Of a DNA stretch of 64,000 bases, positions 1 to 8,872 are shown piece after piece. The stretch is from Novosphingobium endophyticum. Lineage in GTDB: Bacteria > Pseudomonadota > Alphaproteobacteria > Sphingomonadales > Sphingomonadaceae. The first letter of the stretch is position 1. The number at the start of each line of letters is the position of its first letter. The notes under the pieces were generated by a model. It worked only from the letters and a program-made list of their open reading frames with translations. It was not told the origin of the DNA and ran no database searches. The DNA lies in assembly GCF_014640675.1 (NCBI RefSeq), contig NZ_BMHK01000001.1:1-64000 (forward strand), given 5' to 3'. A program made the position numbers and the translations under genes.

Positions 1-247
1 CTCGCTGGGCGACGGGCAGGTCGATTTCACCGCCATCTTCTCGAAGCTGACGCAGTACGGCTATGCCGGCTGGGCCGTGCTCGAATGGGAATGCGCGCTC
101 AAGCATCCCGAGCAGGGCGCGGCCGAGGGCGCGCCCTTCATCGCCCGCCACATGATCCGCCGGGCCGACAAGGCCTTTGACGATTTTGCCGGGGCCGCAA
201 CGGACCGCGCGTTCCTGCGCGACGTGCTCGGGCTGAACCGCGGCTGA
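1..247 (+). CDS. TIM-barrel sugar isomerase/epimerase, C-terminal part
   Basis: Only the last 81 codons are in the window; the frame is open from base 2 to a TGA at 245-247. The visible tail runs through a Tyr-Gly-Tyr-Ala-Gly-Trp stretch, the strand LEWE and KHPEQG, then an all-helical end with ADKAFDDFAG. This matches the C-terminus of xylose-isomerase-like TIM-barrel proteins (IolE/sugar phosphate isomerase-epimerase superfamily), where the Glu of the last strand is often a metal ligand. It lies 23 bp before an MFS transporter on the same strand and probably heads the sugar operon that runs to about 6.5 kb. The substrate cannot be told from this fragment. The family call is fairly firm, the precise reaction unknown. 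Confidence 0.7.
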   Translation, partial: SLGDGQVDFTAIFSKLTQYGYAGWAVLEWECALKHPEQGAAEGAPFIARHMIRRADKAFDDFAGAATDRAFLRDVLGLNRG

Positions 248-270
248 GACCGCAAGGGGGAATAGAGGAC

Positions 271-1575
271 ATGCCGGAAAACAGGATCAATCCCCGGGCG
301 ATATTCTGGATCTGCGTGCTTGCCTTGTTCACGGCAGCATTGTCCTTCTCGATCCGCACCGGGGCATCGGGCGCGATCAAGGCGGCACTGCTCGATCCGG
401 CCGTACCGCTCCATTCGGGCGAGATGATTGCCGCGGCCCTGGGCAATTCGTTTCTCGGTTTCGCGCTCTCGCTGATCGTGCTGAGCCCGCTGCTCGACAC
501 GCTTGGCACCAAGCGGGTCGTGCTGTTCTGCTCCGCCTGCTTCATCGCCGGCCCGCTGCTGATCCTGGCGGCGCCGCACATGGGAGACATCGACGCGGTC
601 TACGCCACGCTGATGGTGGGCATGGTCGTCTCGGGTTTCGGCTGGGGGGCGATGGAGGCATCGGTCAATCCGATGACCGCCGCACTCTACCCGGAGGACA
701 AGACGCACCGGCTCAACGTGCTGCACGCCTGGTGGCCGGCCGGCATCGTCGCCGGCGGCCTGCTGAGCGTGCTCGTCTTCCAGCAGCTCGAGCTTTCCTG
801 GGAAGTGCTGATCGCGCTGATCCCCATCCCTGCCCTGATCTTCGGAGCATGGGCATTGACGCAGGAATTTCCGCATACCGAGAGCACTTCGCTCGGCGTG
901 CCTTTCGGCGAGATGATCGCGGAGCCGTTCAAGCATCCGGGCTTCTGGATATTTCCGGCAATCATGTTCCTGACCGCCTCGACCGAACTCGCGCCAGGCT
1001 CGTGGGTGGACATCGCACTGACACAGACCACCGGAATGCCTGGTATTCTCGTGCTGGTCTATGTCTCGGCGATCATGTTCGTGATGCGCCACTTCGCCGG
1101 TACCCTGGAGAAGCGCTTCTCCGATATCGGCATGCTGTGGTTCTGCACCGTTCCAGCCGGAATTGGACTCTATGCGCTGAGCCTCGCCAATTCGCCGGCG
1201 ACCGCGCTCGTTGCCGCAACGCTCTGGGCATTCGGCGTGTGCTTCATGTGGCCGACGATGCTCGCCGCCGCCGCCCGTCGCTATCCGCGCAGCGGCGCCT
1301 GGGGGATCGGGCTGCTCGGCTTCGCGGGCGCCATGGCGATCTATCTGGTTCTGCCGCAGATCGGCAAGATCTACGACCAGGCGAAGCTGGCCAAGGCCGG
1401 CGGAAGCGAAGCCTTCGCCGCATTGCAACCGGGACCGCAGCTTCAGGACGTCCTCGCCTATGCCGCCGAGCAATCATTCCAGGCGATCGCTGTAATCCCG
1501 ATGGCGCTGTTCGTCATCTTCGGCGCCCTCGCGCTTGTCGAACGCCGCCGTAAGCGAAAGCTCCAACCGGCATGA
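271..1575 (+). CDS. MFS transporter (sugar-type)
   Basis: A 434-residue polytopic inner-membrane protein with about twelve hydrophobic segments in two halves and the short basic C-terminal tail RRRKRKLQPA. The start has a GAGGAC ribosome-binding site five bases upstream. The hydrophobic pattern and length fit the major facilitator superfamily, and the acidic loop after the first helix pairs is typical of its sugar/metabolite porters. The stop overlaps the next gene's ATG by four bases (1572-1575), so the two are translationally coupled. Lying between two TIM-barrel sugar isomerases, it most likely carries a sugar or a modified (keto) sugar across the inner membrane. The substrate is inferred from context only. 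Confidence 0.8.
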   Translation: MPENRINPRAIFWICVLALFTAALSFSIRTGASGAIKAALLDPAVPLHSGEMIAAALGNSFLGFALSLIVLSPLLDTLGTKRVVLFCSACFIAGPLLILAAPHMGDIDAVYATLMVGMVVSGFGWGAMEASVNPMTAALYPEDKTHRLNVLHAWWPAGIVAGGLLSVLVFQQLELSWEVLIALIPIPALIFGAWALTQEFPHTESTSLGVPFGEMIAEPFKHPGFWIFPAIMFLTASTELAPGSWVDIALTQTTGMPGILVLVYVSAIMFVMRHFAGTLEKRFSDIGMLWFCTVPAGIGLYALSLANSPATALVAATLWAFGVCFMWPTMLAAAARRYPRSGAWGIGLLGFAGAMAIYLVLPQIGKIYDQAKLAKAGGSEAFAALQPGPQLQDVLAYAAEQSFQAIAVIPMALFVIFGALALVERRRKRKLQPA

Positions 1576-2432
1576 AGATCGGCATGAACATGCTGCTCTG
1601 GACCGGGCATGCGACCCAGGAGCACGTGCCGGTGTTCGAGGCGTTAAAACGCACCGGCTTCGACGGCGTCGAAGTGCCGGTGTTCGACATCTCCGACCCG
1701 TCGCATTATCGGTGGCTGAGCGGCATCCTCGACGATATCGGGCTCGAACGCACGGTCGTCGCGATCATCCCCGACGAAGCGAGCAGCCCGATTTCGGCCG
1801 ATCCTGCCTGTCGCCGGGCCGCCGCCGACCATCTCAAGCGGGTCATAGACTGCTCGCAAGCGCTCGGCGCGACGGTCCTTGCCGGCCCGTGGTTCCAACC
1901 GCTTGGCGTGTTCAGCGGCGAACGTCCCAGCGAGGCGGAACTGGAACGCTGCGCCGAGATCCACCGTGAGATCGTGCCCCTGGCCAATGCCGCAGGGCTC
2001 GCCTGCGCACTCGAACCTCTCAATCGCTTCGAGGCCCACCTGCTCAATACCTGCGAGCAGGTGATCGCCTATGCCGACCGTCTCGATACCGAAGGCTTCG
2101 GCGTGCTCTACGACACCTTCCACGCCAATATCGAGGAGAAGGACTCGATCGCCGCGCTGGTCGATCTCCACGCCTCGGGCTGGCTGGCACATGTTCATAT
2201 CGCCGAGAACGACCGCGGCACGCCGGGACAGGGCCACGCCCCGATCCGCGAGACGATCGCCGCCCTGCACCGCCTGGGCTACGACGGCTGGCTGACGATC
2301 GAGGCATTCGGCCGCGGCGTGCCCGAGCTCGCCGCCGCCACGCGTGTCTGGCGCGATTTCTTCACCTCGCCGGAAGAAGTCTGTTCGAAAGGCTTCGAAT
2401 TCATCAGCTCATGCCTGAAGGAGTGCCCGTGA
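1572..2432 (+). CDS. TIM-barrel ketose 3-epimerase-like protein
   Basis: A 286-residue protein beginning MKIGMNMLLWTG, the usual first strand of the D-tagatose/D-psicose 3-epimerase and sugar phosphate isomerase family. The four positions that bind a divalent metal in this family are recognisable in order: Glu in ALEPLNRFE, Asp in LYDTFHANIEE, His in HVHIAEND and Glu in the final strand IEAFG. The spacing and total length match single-domain DTE-family enzymes. It is cytoplasmic, with no signal peptide. It overlaps the transporter upstream by four bases and the next gene by one. In this operon I infer that it isomerises or epimerises an imported keto sugar. Specificity within the family cannot be read from sequence alone. 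Confidence 0.75.
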   Translation: MKIGMNMLLWTGHATQEHVPVFEALKRTGFDGVEVPVFDISDPSHYRWLSGILDDIGLERTVVAIIPDEASSPISADPACRRAAADHLKRVIDCSQALGATVLAGPWFQPLGVFSGERPSEAELERCAEIHREIVPLANAAGLACALEPLNRFEAHLLNTCEQVIAYADRLDTEGFGVLYDTFHANIEEKDSIAALVDLHASGWLAHVHIAENDRGTPGQGHAPIRETIAALHRLGYDGWLTIEAFGRGVPELAAATRVWRDFFTSPEEVCSKGFEFISSCLKECP

Positions 2433-3049
2433 TGGCCGATCCTCTCAATCTTACCCGTCGCTCGCTGATTGAGCGCATGATGCTCATAATTGGCGCAACC
2501 GCCACCGGCGGTTTTTCAATGTCGACGCTCGCGAAGGCGGCCACCGGTACCCGTCATCTGGACGAGGCGAAGTTCACCGTGCTCGGCGCGGTCGCCGACA
2601 CGATCGTGCCAAAGACGGATTCCGTAGGCGCGCTCGATGCCGATGTTCCCGCCAGGTTCGACGCTCTGCTCAAGGATTGGGCCTCGGCCGAAACCCGAGG
2701 CGAGATCGTTGCGGCAATCGCGGAGATCGACGCTCTGGCGCGCGAGAAGCAGGGCAAATCCTTCGCCGTTCTCGACGCCGCGACGCGGCATGACATCCTT
2801 GCGCCGCACGACGCCACATCGCTCAAGGTGCTGCCCTCGTCGGGCAAGGGCGGCATGGCGTCGTTCACGGGTTTCCCCAACTACACCAACCCGGGGTACG
2901 GCCGGATCAAGGAACTGGTCGTGACTCTCTACTACCTGTCCGAGCCAGCGCTGACCCAGGAGCTGATCTACGAGCACGCGCCGGGCGAGTGGCAGCCTTC
3001 CATTCCCGTCACGCCTGAGACCCGCCCCGCCGGCGGCATCGGTTTCTGA
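2432..3049 (+). CDS. Gluconate 2-dehydrogenase subunit 3-like, Tat-exported small subunit
   Basis: I place the start at 2432, not the upstream ATG at 2411, because AAGGAG sits nine bases before it and the stop of the previous gene overlaps it as TGATG. The 205-residue product starts with a twin-arginine signal (LTRRSLIERM, then a hydrophobic stretch ending near LAKAATG). The mature part has the pattern of gluconate 2-dehydrogenase subunit 3: VADTIVPKTD near the N-terminus and a central FPNYTNPGYG. In known enzymes such as glucoside 3-dehydrogenase this small subunit escorts the signal-less GMC subunit through the Tat pathway. The GMC partner follows 14 bp downstream. The pairing is firm; which sugar is oxidised is not. 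Confidence 0.82.
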   Translation: MADPLNLTRRSLIERMMLIIGATATGGFSMSTLAKAATGTRHLDEAKFTVLGAVADTIVPKTDSVGALDADVPARFDALLKDWASAETRGEIVAAIAEIDALAREKQGKSFAVLDAATRHDILAPHDATSLKVLPSSGKGGMASFTGFPNYTNPGYGRIKELVVTLYYLSEPALTQELIYEHAPGEWQPSIPVTPETRPAGGIGF

Positions 3050-3063
3050 GCCGAAGAGAGAGA

Positions 3064-4755
3064 ATGACAATGTTCGATGCAATCGTAATCGGTTCAGGCA
3101 TGAGCGGCGGTATCGCCGCCAAGGAATTGTGCGAGCGCGGCCTCAAGACGCTCGTCATAGAGCGCGGCCGCAAGCTGGAGCACGGCGCATCCTACACCGA
3201 CTGGATGCAGCCGTGGGAACTGCCCAACGCCGGGATGATCCCGCAGGAGGAACTCGCTCGCGACTACCCCATCCAGAGCAAGTGCTACGCCGTCACCAGC
3301 GCGACCCAGCAGTTCTGGGTGAAAGACTCGGAGCACCCCTACACTACCCCGGAGGACAAGCCTTTCGCCTGGATTCGCGGCCACCATTTGGGCGGGCGGT
3401 CGATCATGTGGGGGCGCCAGTCCTATCGCCTGTCGGAGATGGACTTCGAGGCCAACGCCAAGGACGGCCACGGCACCGACTGGCCGATCCGCTACGCCGA
3501 TCTCGCGTCCTGGTACGATCACGTCGAGAAATTCATCGGCGTCGCCGGCTCCAAGGAAGGCCTGCCGCAGCTTCCCGATGGCGAATTCCTTCCCCCATTC
3601 GGCCTGAACGACGGCGAGCTTGTGCTGAAACAGGCAGTGGAAGCCCAGTTTCCGGGCCGCAAGGTCATACCGGGGCGCGTCGCCAATCTCAGTCAGGCGC
3701 AGCCGCAGCATGAGGCGTTGGGGCGGACGTCATGCCAGAACCGCTCATTTTGCAGCCAAGGCTGCAGCTACGGCGCTGCGCATTCAAGCCTGAGTTCGTC
3801 GCTGCCGGCGGCCGAGCAGACTGGCAACCTGACCATCGTGACCGACGCTATCGTCCATTCGATCGTGCACGACCCGGCGACCGGCAAGGCGACCGGCGTG
3901 CGCGTCATCGATGCTGGCACCAAGGAGGGCCGCACCTACGAAGCCAAGGTCATATTCTGCTGCGCATCGACGATCGGGACGGCACAGATCCTGCTGAACT
4001 CGAAATCGGACGCGTTCCCGAGCGGCCTTGCAAACTCCTCCGACATGGTCGGCCGCAACCTCATGGATCACCTTTTCGCGCTTTCCGTGGCCGGCATGCT
4101 GCCCAACGGACCGAACACATATTACCACGGAAGGCGTCCCACCGGGCTCTACATCCCACGCTTCCGCAATGTCACCGAGCCGGGCGAGTTCCTGCGCGGC
4201 TATGGATTCCAGGGCGGTGCCATGCGTATGGGATGGCGCAGCGCAGCCCTCGCGATGCCGGGCATCGGAGCCGCGCTCAAGGAACGCGTACGCAAGCTCG
4301 GGCCGTGGATGATATATGTAACGGGCTTTGGCGAGATGCTGCCCAATCCTGAAAACCGCGTTACGCTCAATGCCAACAAGACCGACAAATGGGGCATTCC
4401 CACGCCTCATGTCGCATGCACGATCGGCGAAAACGAGCGCAAGATGGCGAAACAGATGATCATCGACGGCAAGGCCATGGTCGAGGCCGCCGGCGGCATG
4501 GTCATGTCGGTCAACGACGAGCCGGGGGAGCCGGGGCTGGGCATCCACGAGATGGGAACGGCTCGCATGGGCAAGGATCCCAGAAACTCGGTGCTCAATG
4601 GTTTCAACCAGGCGCACGACGTACCCAACCTGTTCATTACCGATGGTTCCGCCATGGCATCGGGAGGGTGCCAGAATCCGTCCCTCACCTACATGGCACT
4701 GTCGGCACGCGCCGCGCATCATGCGGTCGCGTTCCTGCAGGAAGGCAAGATCTAG
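3064..4755 (+). CDS. GMC-family FAD-dependent sugar dehydrogenase, large subunit
   Basis: A 563-residue flavoprotein. The N-terminus has the Rossmann FAD motif IGSGMSGGIAAKEL, with the acidic strand end VIERG about 30 residues on. A GRSIMWGR segment contacts the flavin in this family. Near the C-terminus HEMGTARMG and GGCQNPSLT carry the His/Asn catalytic pair of GMC oxidoreductases. A Cys-rich stretch (CQNRSFCSQGC, near residue 225) is typical of gluconate-2-dehydrogenase/sorbose-dehydrogenase-like GMC enzymes. There is no signal peptide, so export would depend on the Tat subunit encoded just upstream. With TIM-barrel epimerases and ThuA around it, a glucoside 3-dehydrogenase role is the best inference. 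No cytochrome c subunit is visible nearby. An alternative ATG lies at 3070. Confidence 0.85.
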   Translation: MTMFDAIVIGSGMSGGIAAKELCERGLKTLVIERGRKLEHGASYTDWMQPWELPNAGMIPQEELARDYPIQSKCYAVTSATQQFWVKDSEHPYTTPEDKPFAWIRGHHLGGRSIMWGRQSYRLSEMDFEANAKDGHGTDWPIRYADLASWYDHVEKFIGVAGSKEGLPQLPDGEFLPPFGLNDGELVLKQAVEAQFPGRKVIPGRVANLSQAQPQHEALGRTSCQNRSFCSQGCSYGAAHSSLSSSLPAAEQTGNLTIVTDAIVHSIVHDPATGKATGVRVIDAGTKEGRTYEAKVIFCCASTIGTAQILLNSKSDAFPSGLANSSDMVGRNLMDHLFALSVAGMLPNGPNTYYHGRRPTGLYIPRFRNVTEPGEFLRGYGFQGGAMRMGWRSAALAMPGIGAALKERVRKLGPWMIYVTGFGEMLPNPENRVTLNANKTDKWGIPTPHVACTIGENERKMAKQMIIDGKAMVEAAGGMVMSVNDEPGEPGLGIHEMGTARMGKDPRNSVLNGFNQAHDVPNLFITDGSAMASGGCQNPSLTYMALSARAAHHAVAFLQEGKI

Positions 4756-4761
4756 AGCCAG

Positions 4762-5433
4762 ATGATAGCGAACCCGCGATCCCGATCGGTTCAGAAGAAG
4801 GCCCATCCGCAGGGGCGGCCGACCGCGGACCGCGCGACCGAGATCGACCAAGCCATCCTTGGTGCCGCGCTCGAGCAGTTCCTCGATCACGGTTTCGAAG
4901 GCGCGACGATCGAGGGCGTGGCCAAGCAGGCGCGGGTGTCCAAGGGCACAGTCTATGCCCGTTTTCCCGGCAAGGATGCGCTGTTCAGGCAGGTGATCGA
5001 ACATTCCCTGGCCACGTGGTCGGTCAGGGCGGGGCAATTCGATCACGACAAGCCGGACGATCTTGCAGGCCGGCTAAGGTTTCATGCCTGGGCGTTCAAG
5101 CGGATGTTCTGTTCGCGTGACGTGAAGCGCTTCACGCGAATGATGGAGCGAGCGTCGGACCAATTTCCCGAACTCGCTGCCTTCTGGCTTGCGCGGGGAT
5201 CGCGCCGGTATCGCGAACTGGTCGCCCGGGACCTTGCCGATGCGGGTGGCCCCGACGCCGGAGAGGTCCAATGGACGTTCGTTGCAGACATGTTCCTGCA
5301 CGCCTTGTCGGGATGGCTTCGCACCGAATCGCTGGTCCGCGAACTCGGTGAGGACGAAGTCACCCGATATATCGAGAAGCTGGTCGAAACGGTCATGCGG
5401 TCGATGGGCCGAAATTCCGATACAACGATTTGA
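4762..5433 (+). CDS. TetR/AcrR-family transcriptional regulator
   Basis: A 223-residue protein with a basic N-terminal arm, then the TetR helix-turn-helix: AALEQFLDHGFEGATIEGVA followed by ARVSKGTVYARFPGKDALF around residues 33-76. The C-terminal half is helical and presumably binds a ligand, as in the TetR_C variants with an RSMGR-like tail. It lies six bases after the GMC gene and 14 bases before ThuA, inside the plus-strand operon, so it probably controls its own operon in response to the glycoside or a breakdown product. I found no clear operator within the window upstream of this operon, whose promoter lies left of base 1. Confidence 0.85.
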   Translation: MIANPRSRSVQKKAHPQGRPTADRATEIDQAILGAALEQFLDHGFEGATIEGVAKQARVSKGTVYARFPGKDALFRQVIEHSLATWSVRAGQFDHDKPDDLAGRLRFHAWAFKRMFCSRDVKRFTRMMERASDQFPELAAFWLARGSRRYRELVARDLADAGGPDAGEVQWTFVADMFLHALSGWLRTESLVRELGEDEVTRYIEKLVETVMRSMGRNSDTTI

Positions 5434-5447
5434 AAAGGGCACCCCTC

Positions 5448-6548
5448 ATGAAGAAGCAATTGTCGTTTCTGGCCGCGTGCATCACGATGAGCTTATGCCA
5501 ACCGGCATTCGCCGCTCCTCTCGACTGCCCGCTGCGCGATGAGCCATATTCGACAAAGTCCCCGCTGATCGACGTGCTTCTTTCGCCCGGAGCGCGGGAA
5601 GTCCTCGATAAGGCCGCACCCGGAAAGCTCGACAAGATCCCCGAACGCTTCGCAGGGACCACTGCCCCATCTTTCGCGGCCATCCTCTCGGTCGAAATGG
5701 CCGGCAGGTTCACCGGCATCCCGGCGGAAAAGATGCCCGCCCTCGATGCCGAACTGCGCAAAGTACCGGTGACCGAGGCCGACAAGACCGCCCGCTGTGT
5801 GCGCTATGACAATGACGTACCGAAATTCGATCTTCCTTCGGGCAAGCCGCGTCTGCTGCTCTTCGAAAAGATCGTCGGCTTCCGCGACGATCCCTCGGTC
5901 AAGGCCGCGCATGATGCGTTCGTGGGTATGGCGGAACGGAATGGCTGGGCCATCGCTTCCACCGAGAAGGCCGGCGCGATCAATGACAAGACGCTGGGCC
6001 AGTTCGATGCGGTGATCTGGAACAACATCAGCGGTGACGTCCTCACGCTCGGGCAGCGCCGCGCTCTCCAGGACTTCCTGAAGCGCGGCGGCGGCTTCGT
6101 CGCGGTGCATGGTTCGGCCGGCGACCCGGTCTATTTCTGGGACTGGTATGCCGACAGCCTCATCGGTGCCCGGTTCAAGGGGCATCCGATGGATCCGCAA
6201 TTCCAGGATGCCAGGATCGAAGTGAACGCCGACCACCCGCTCACCAGGGACCTGCCTTCCGACTGGACGATGAAGGACGAATGGTACTCGTTCTCGACCA
6301 ATCCGCGCGCCGTGGGAGCCAATGTGCTGCTTTCTCTGGACGAGAGCAGCTATTTACCCGAGGGGATGGGAGCCGACCTGCGAATGGGCGATCATCCGCT
6401 TGCCTGGACGAACTGCCAGGGCAAGGGTCGCGTATTCTATTCTGCGATAGGTCACCTGCCCGAAACCTACAGCGAACCGCACTACGTCACCGTGCTGGAG
6501 GACGCGATCCGTTGGGCGGCGGATACCAATACGCCGTGCTCGAATTAA
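5448..6548 (+). CDS. Secreted ThuA-domain protein with N-terminal helical module
   Basis: The start is set at ATG 5448, with AAAAGGG eight bases upstream, rather than an in-frame TTG at 5430. The 366-residue product has a Sec signal peptide (MKKQLSFLAACITMSL, cleavage after AFA). Residues about 30-105 form a small helical module (SPLIDVLLSPGAREVLDK ... LDAELRKV). The rest is a ThuA-like glutamine-amidotransferase fold: the first strand RLLLFEKIVGFRDD, then FDAVIWNNISGDVL, GGGFVAVHGSAG and, at the end, GRVFYSAIGHLPETY. ThuA proteins take part in keto-trehalose/keto-glycoside catabolism and occur next to sugar oxidoreductases. A periplasmic location would suit action on 3-keto glycosides made by the GMC enzyme. 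The exact reaction is not settled by the sequence. Confidence 0.8.
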   Translation: MKKQLSFLAACITMSLCQPAFAAPLDCPLRDEPYSTKSPLIDVLLSPGAREVLDKAAPGKLDKIPERFAGTTAPSFAAILSVEMAGRFTGIPAEKMPALDAELRKVPVTEADKTARCVRYDNDVPKFDLPSGKPRLLLFEKIVGFRDDPSVKAAHDAFVGMAERNGWAIASTEKAGAINDKTLGQFDAVIWNNISGDVLTLGQRRALQDFLKRGGGFVAVHGSAGDPVYFWDWYADSLIGARFKGHPMDPQFQDARIEVNADHPLTRDLPSDWTMKDEWYSFSTNPRAVGANVLLSLDESSYLPEGMGADLRMGDHPLAWTNCQGKGRVFYSAIGHLPETYSEPHYVTVLEDAIRWAADTNTPCSN

Positions 6549-6689
6549 ACCATCGAGGTTTGAAGCAAAGTGGCCCGGTGAAAGGACGCGAGCGGGAATA
6601 TGTCGATATTCCCAGCCGTGCCGACGCTGCAGTGGGCCATTTTGATCAATCCCGCAGAGGCGGATTCATCGTGAATTGCTGACGGCGGC
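6549..6689. other. Convergent intergenic region with a perfect palindrome
   Basis: This stretch separates the convergent ThuA and TIM-barrel genes. It contains an inverted repeat with 8-bp arms (GGGAATAT at 6594-6601 and ATATTCCC at 6606-6613) around a 4-base centre. No T-tract follows on either strand, so it is a weak candidate for a terminator and might instead be a protein-binding site. Nothing else is recognisable. Confidence 0.4.
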
Positions 6690-7655
6690 TCAGACGGTCA
6701 GTCGGTCGAGATAGGAATACGCCCGGCGGATCGCCTCAAACCGCGGTATCGAGAAGGGCGGCTCCTGCTCGACATAATAGTGCTGCACCCCTGCATCTCT
6801 CGCTGCGGTGAAGATCGATGGCCAATCGAGCGCTCCGGCGCCCACTTCGGCGGGCTCCATTGCAAGGGCGAAATTCACCTTGCCGCCTACAGCGACGTCC
6901 TTGACGTGGAGCTGCGTTATGCGCTCGCCGTACCTCCTGATAAATCCGGCCACATCGATGCCCGCCGTCGCCACCCATCCGGTGTCGACTTCGAAATCGA
7001 CGAGCCGGGGCTCGCATTCGCGGGTTAGAATATCCCAGCCGTTTTCTCGGCCCAGCGGCGCGAATTCCAGGTTGTGGTTGTGATAGCCCAGCCGGATGCC
7101 ATGCGGCCGCAAAGCTGCCGCCGTTTCGTTCAGCTTTGCGGCGGTACGAAACCAGATATCCGAGCCCACCGCGGCAAACGAACGGGCGATCATCTGCTGC
7201 GGCGTTTCTCCCTCACGCGGCTGCATCCCTTCGGGGAACAAAGCGATTGGCATGACCGCGCGAGCGGCCCCGAGTTCGCCGAGCGCGGCAGCAATGGCGT
7301 CAGGAGGGCTTGCCAGCGACAGGCCTTCCACGCCGCTGCGCGTACTCACGGCAAGATGGAGGCTGCTGATCTCCACCCCTGCCCGCCTGGCCGCAGCAGC
7401 AATCGCAGCGGGACTTTGACCGTACAGGCCCGGTAGTTCAATGTCGCGATAGCCGATCTTCGCGACCTGCGCGAAGGTTGCATCAAGATCGGCTCCGGCA
7501 TCGTCTCCGAGAGTGTAGAGTTGCAAACCGATCCTGCGATGCTTCTGGTCGAAGAATGGCATCGGATCTGCCATGTGCGTGCACCCCGTCAATGCCGCAC
7601 CAAGTCCGGCGGCAGCAATCTTGCTCAGGACTTGCCGGCGATCCAGCTTTGTCAT
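6690..7655 (-). CDS. Tat-exported TIM-barrel sugar isomerase/epimerase lipoprotein
   Basis: Starting at 7655 the 321-residue product begins MTKLDRRQVLSKIAAAGLG and ends its signal with LTGC. That gives a twin-arginine motif plus a lipobox, so the protein is probably exported folded and lipid-anchored in the periplasm. The mature part is a xylose-isomerase-like TIM barrel: the early strand RIGLQLYTLGDD, HGIRLGYHNHNLEF in the middle, LVDFEVDTGWV as the metal-ligand strand, ITQLHVKDV, and YYVEQE near the end. It is the last gene of a minus-strand group (TonB receptor, MFS, DapB-like, this gene). A periplasmic TIM-barrel isomerase fits processing of oxidised glycosides outside the cytoplasm. Its substrate is unknown. 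Confidence 0.78.
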   Translation of the reverse strand: MTKLDRRQVLSKIAAAGLGAALTGCTHMADPMPFFDQKHRRIGLQLYTLGDDAGADLDATFAQVAKIGYRDIELPGLYGQSPAAIAAAARRAGVEISSLHLAVSTRSGVEGLSLASPPDAIAAALGELGAARAVMPIALFPEGMQPREGETPQQMIARSFAAVGSDIWFRTAAKLNETAAALRPHGIRLGYHNHNLEFAPLGRENGWDILTRECEPRLVDFEVDTGWVATAGIDVAGFIRRYGERITQLHVKDVAVGGKVNFALAMEPAEVGAGALDWPSIFTAARDAGVQHYYVEQEPPFSIPRFEAIRRAYSYLDRLTV

Positions 7656-7718
7656 CGGCACCTCAAATTCTGCATTCTTTACCTGTATAGGCAAACCGAA
7701 AGAGACCACTCAATCGGT

Positions 7719-8756
7719 CTACTCGCCAAGAAAGGGGATAATCTGGGGGAGATCCAGAGTAGTGCGAATTCCAGGCGGCGCCGCACAGACGTAGGGAACC
7801 GCATTGACGATCCGGAAAGGCGTCTTGTTCGGTGCAACCTCGCTCAGCATATCGCGTGAAACGGGATTGGTGATCGAGATATCAAGCGGGGCATCCCCAT
7901 CGAGCCGGATGCGCCATCCCACTTCGCGAAGATCCCAGTCGGCATCGATGTCCGTGCTACAGTACCAGTTGGCGCGAAACCGCAGGATGACCTGGCCGTT
8001 GTGCCATCCTGACAGAGTCGTTCGCTGCGCGGCGACCATGCCCGGTTCGAGCCGTCGCCCATGAAGATCGAACGCCTTGCGCACGCCGGCAACTTCGGCA
8101 TCGGCCGTCACTTTTTCGAGGGGCAGGCCCAGTCCCTCTCCGACAAGGCGAAGCGATTGCGCAAAGCCGACCTTGCTGTCGCCAAGCGTACTGGGGTCAA
8201 AGTCGGCGATCGGCTTGCCAAAGCCCATGTGCGTGAACACCATTTCGGGCGACCTGACTTCACGCATGTCGGCGAACTCATCGATGGTAAGACAGTCCAG
8301 GTGCCGCTGGATCGACATGAGCACCAACGGCAGCGCCTCGGTCACAAAGCCGGGACTGCTGCCCGTCCCGTAGATCGACGTGCCGCCTGCCGCACATGCT
8401 GCTTCGATACGTGTGCGGATCTCAGGGTCCATGCTGGGCGGGTGCAGGAATTCGAAGCGGGAGGAGACCACGTTCTTGCCCGACGCGAGTATCCGGCACA
8501 CCGCGTCAACATCGAGACCCTGGGGGAGATACAGGACGCAATCAGCATCAAGCGCGACAATCTCATCGATGCTGTTTGTCGCGATCACGCCGGTCCGTGC
8601 TCGCCCACACAGATCGCCAGCATCCCTGCTGACCTTTTCCGGCGAATGCACCCACAGGCCGACCAGTTGCATCCACGGGTGATCGATGACCGCACGCATC
8701 GATCTTTCACCCGTTCGGCCCGTGGCCCACTGGATTATGCGAAAGCGCCGTTTCAT
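7719..8756 (-). CDS. Dihydrodipicolinate-reductase-like NAD(P)-binding protein
   Basis: A 345-residue protein starting MKRRFRIIQWATGRTGERSM, a Rossmann strand-turn-helix in the variant GxTG form seen in the DapB-like family of actinobacteria and sphingomonads (some annotated as 2,4-diaminopentanoate-dehydrogenase-like). VVSSRFEFLHPP and GTGSSPGFVTEALPL follow the usual layout. It is not true DapB, which is about 270 residues and has a different active-site signature. No signal peptide is visible. It lies 63 bp upstream of the Tat isomerase and 116 bp downstream of an MFS transporter, all on the minus strand. I infer a cytoplasmic oxidoreductase acting on the transported compound; the substrate cannot be assigned. 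Confidence 0.65.
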   Translation of the reverse strand: MKRRFRIIQWATGRTGERSMRAVIDHPWMQLVGLWVHSPEKVSRDAGDLCGRARTGVIATNSIDEIVALDADCVLYLPQGLDVDAVCRILASGKNVVSSRFEFLHPPSMDPEIRTRIEAACAAGGTSIYGTGSSPGFVTEALPLVLMSIQRHLDCLTIDEFADMREVRSPEMVFTHMGFGKPIADFDPSTLGDSKVGFAQSLRLVGEGLGLPLEKVTADAEVAGVRKAFDLHGRRLEPGMVAAQRTTLSGWHNGQVILRFRANWYCSTDIDADWDLREVGWRIRLDGDAPLDISITNPVSRDMLSEVAPNKTPFRIVNAVPYVCAAPPGIRTTLDLPQIIPFLGE

Positions 8757-8872
8757 ACCACTTTACCTCACACTTTGTTGAAGCGGTGGCGCCGCAGCGC
8801 CGCTGCGTTCAGACTTTCCAGATATAGAATTGTCGATTGAGCACCAGCTGTGGTCAGCTTTCTGATCACAAA

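Noticed and set aside
61..1473. Long open frame on the minus strand opposite the MFS gene
   Set aside because: Arg/Gln/His-rich composition typical of antisense reading of high-GC genes; the plus-strand MFS protein explains the region.
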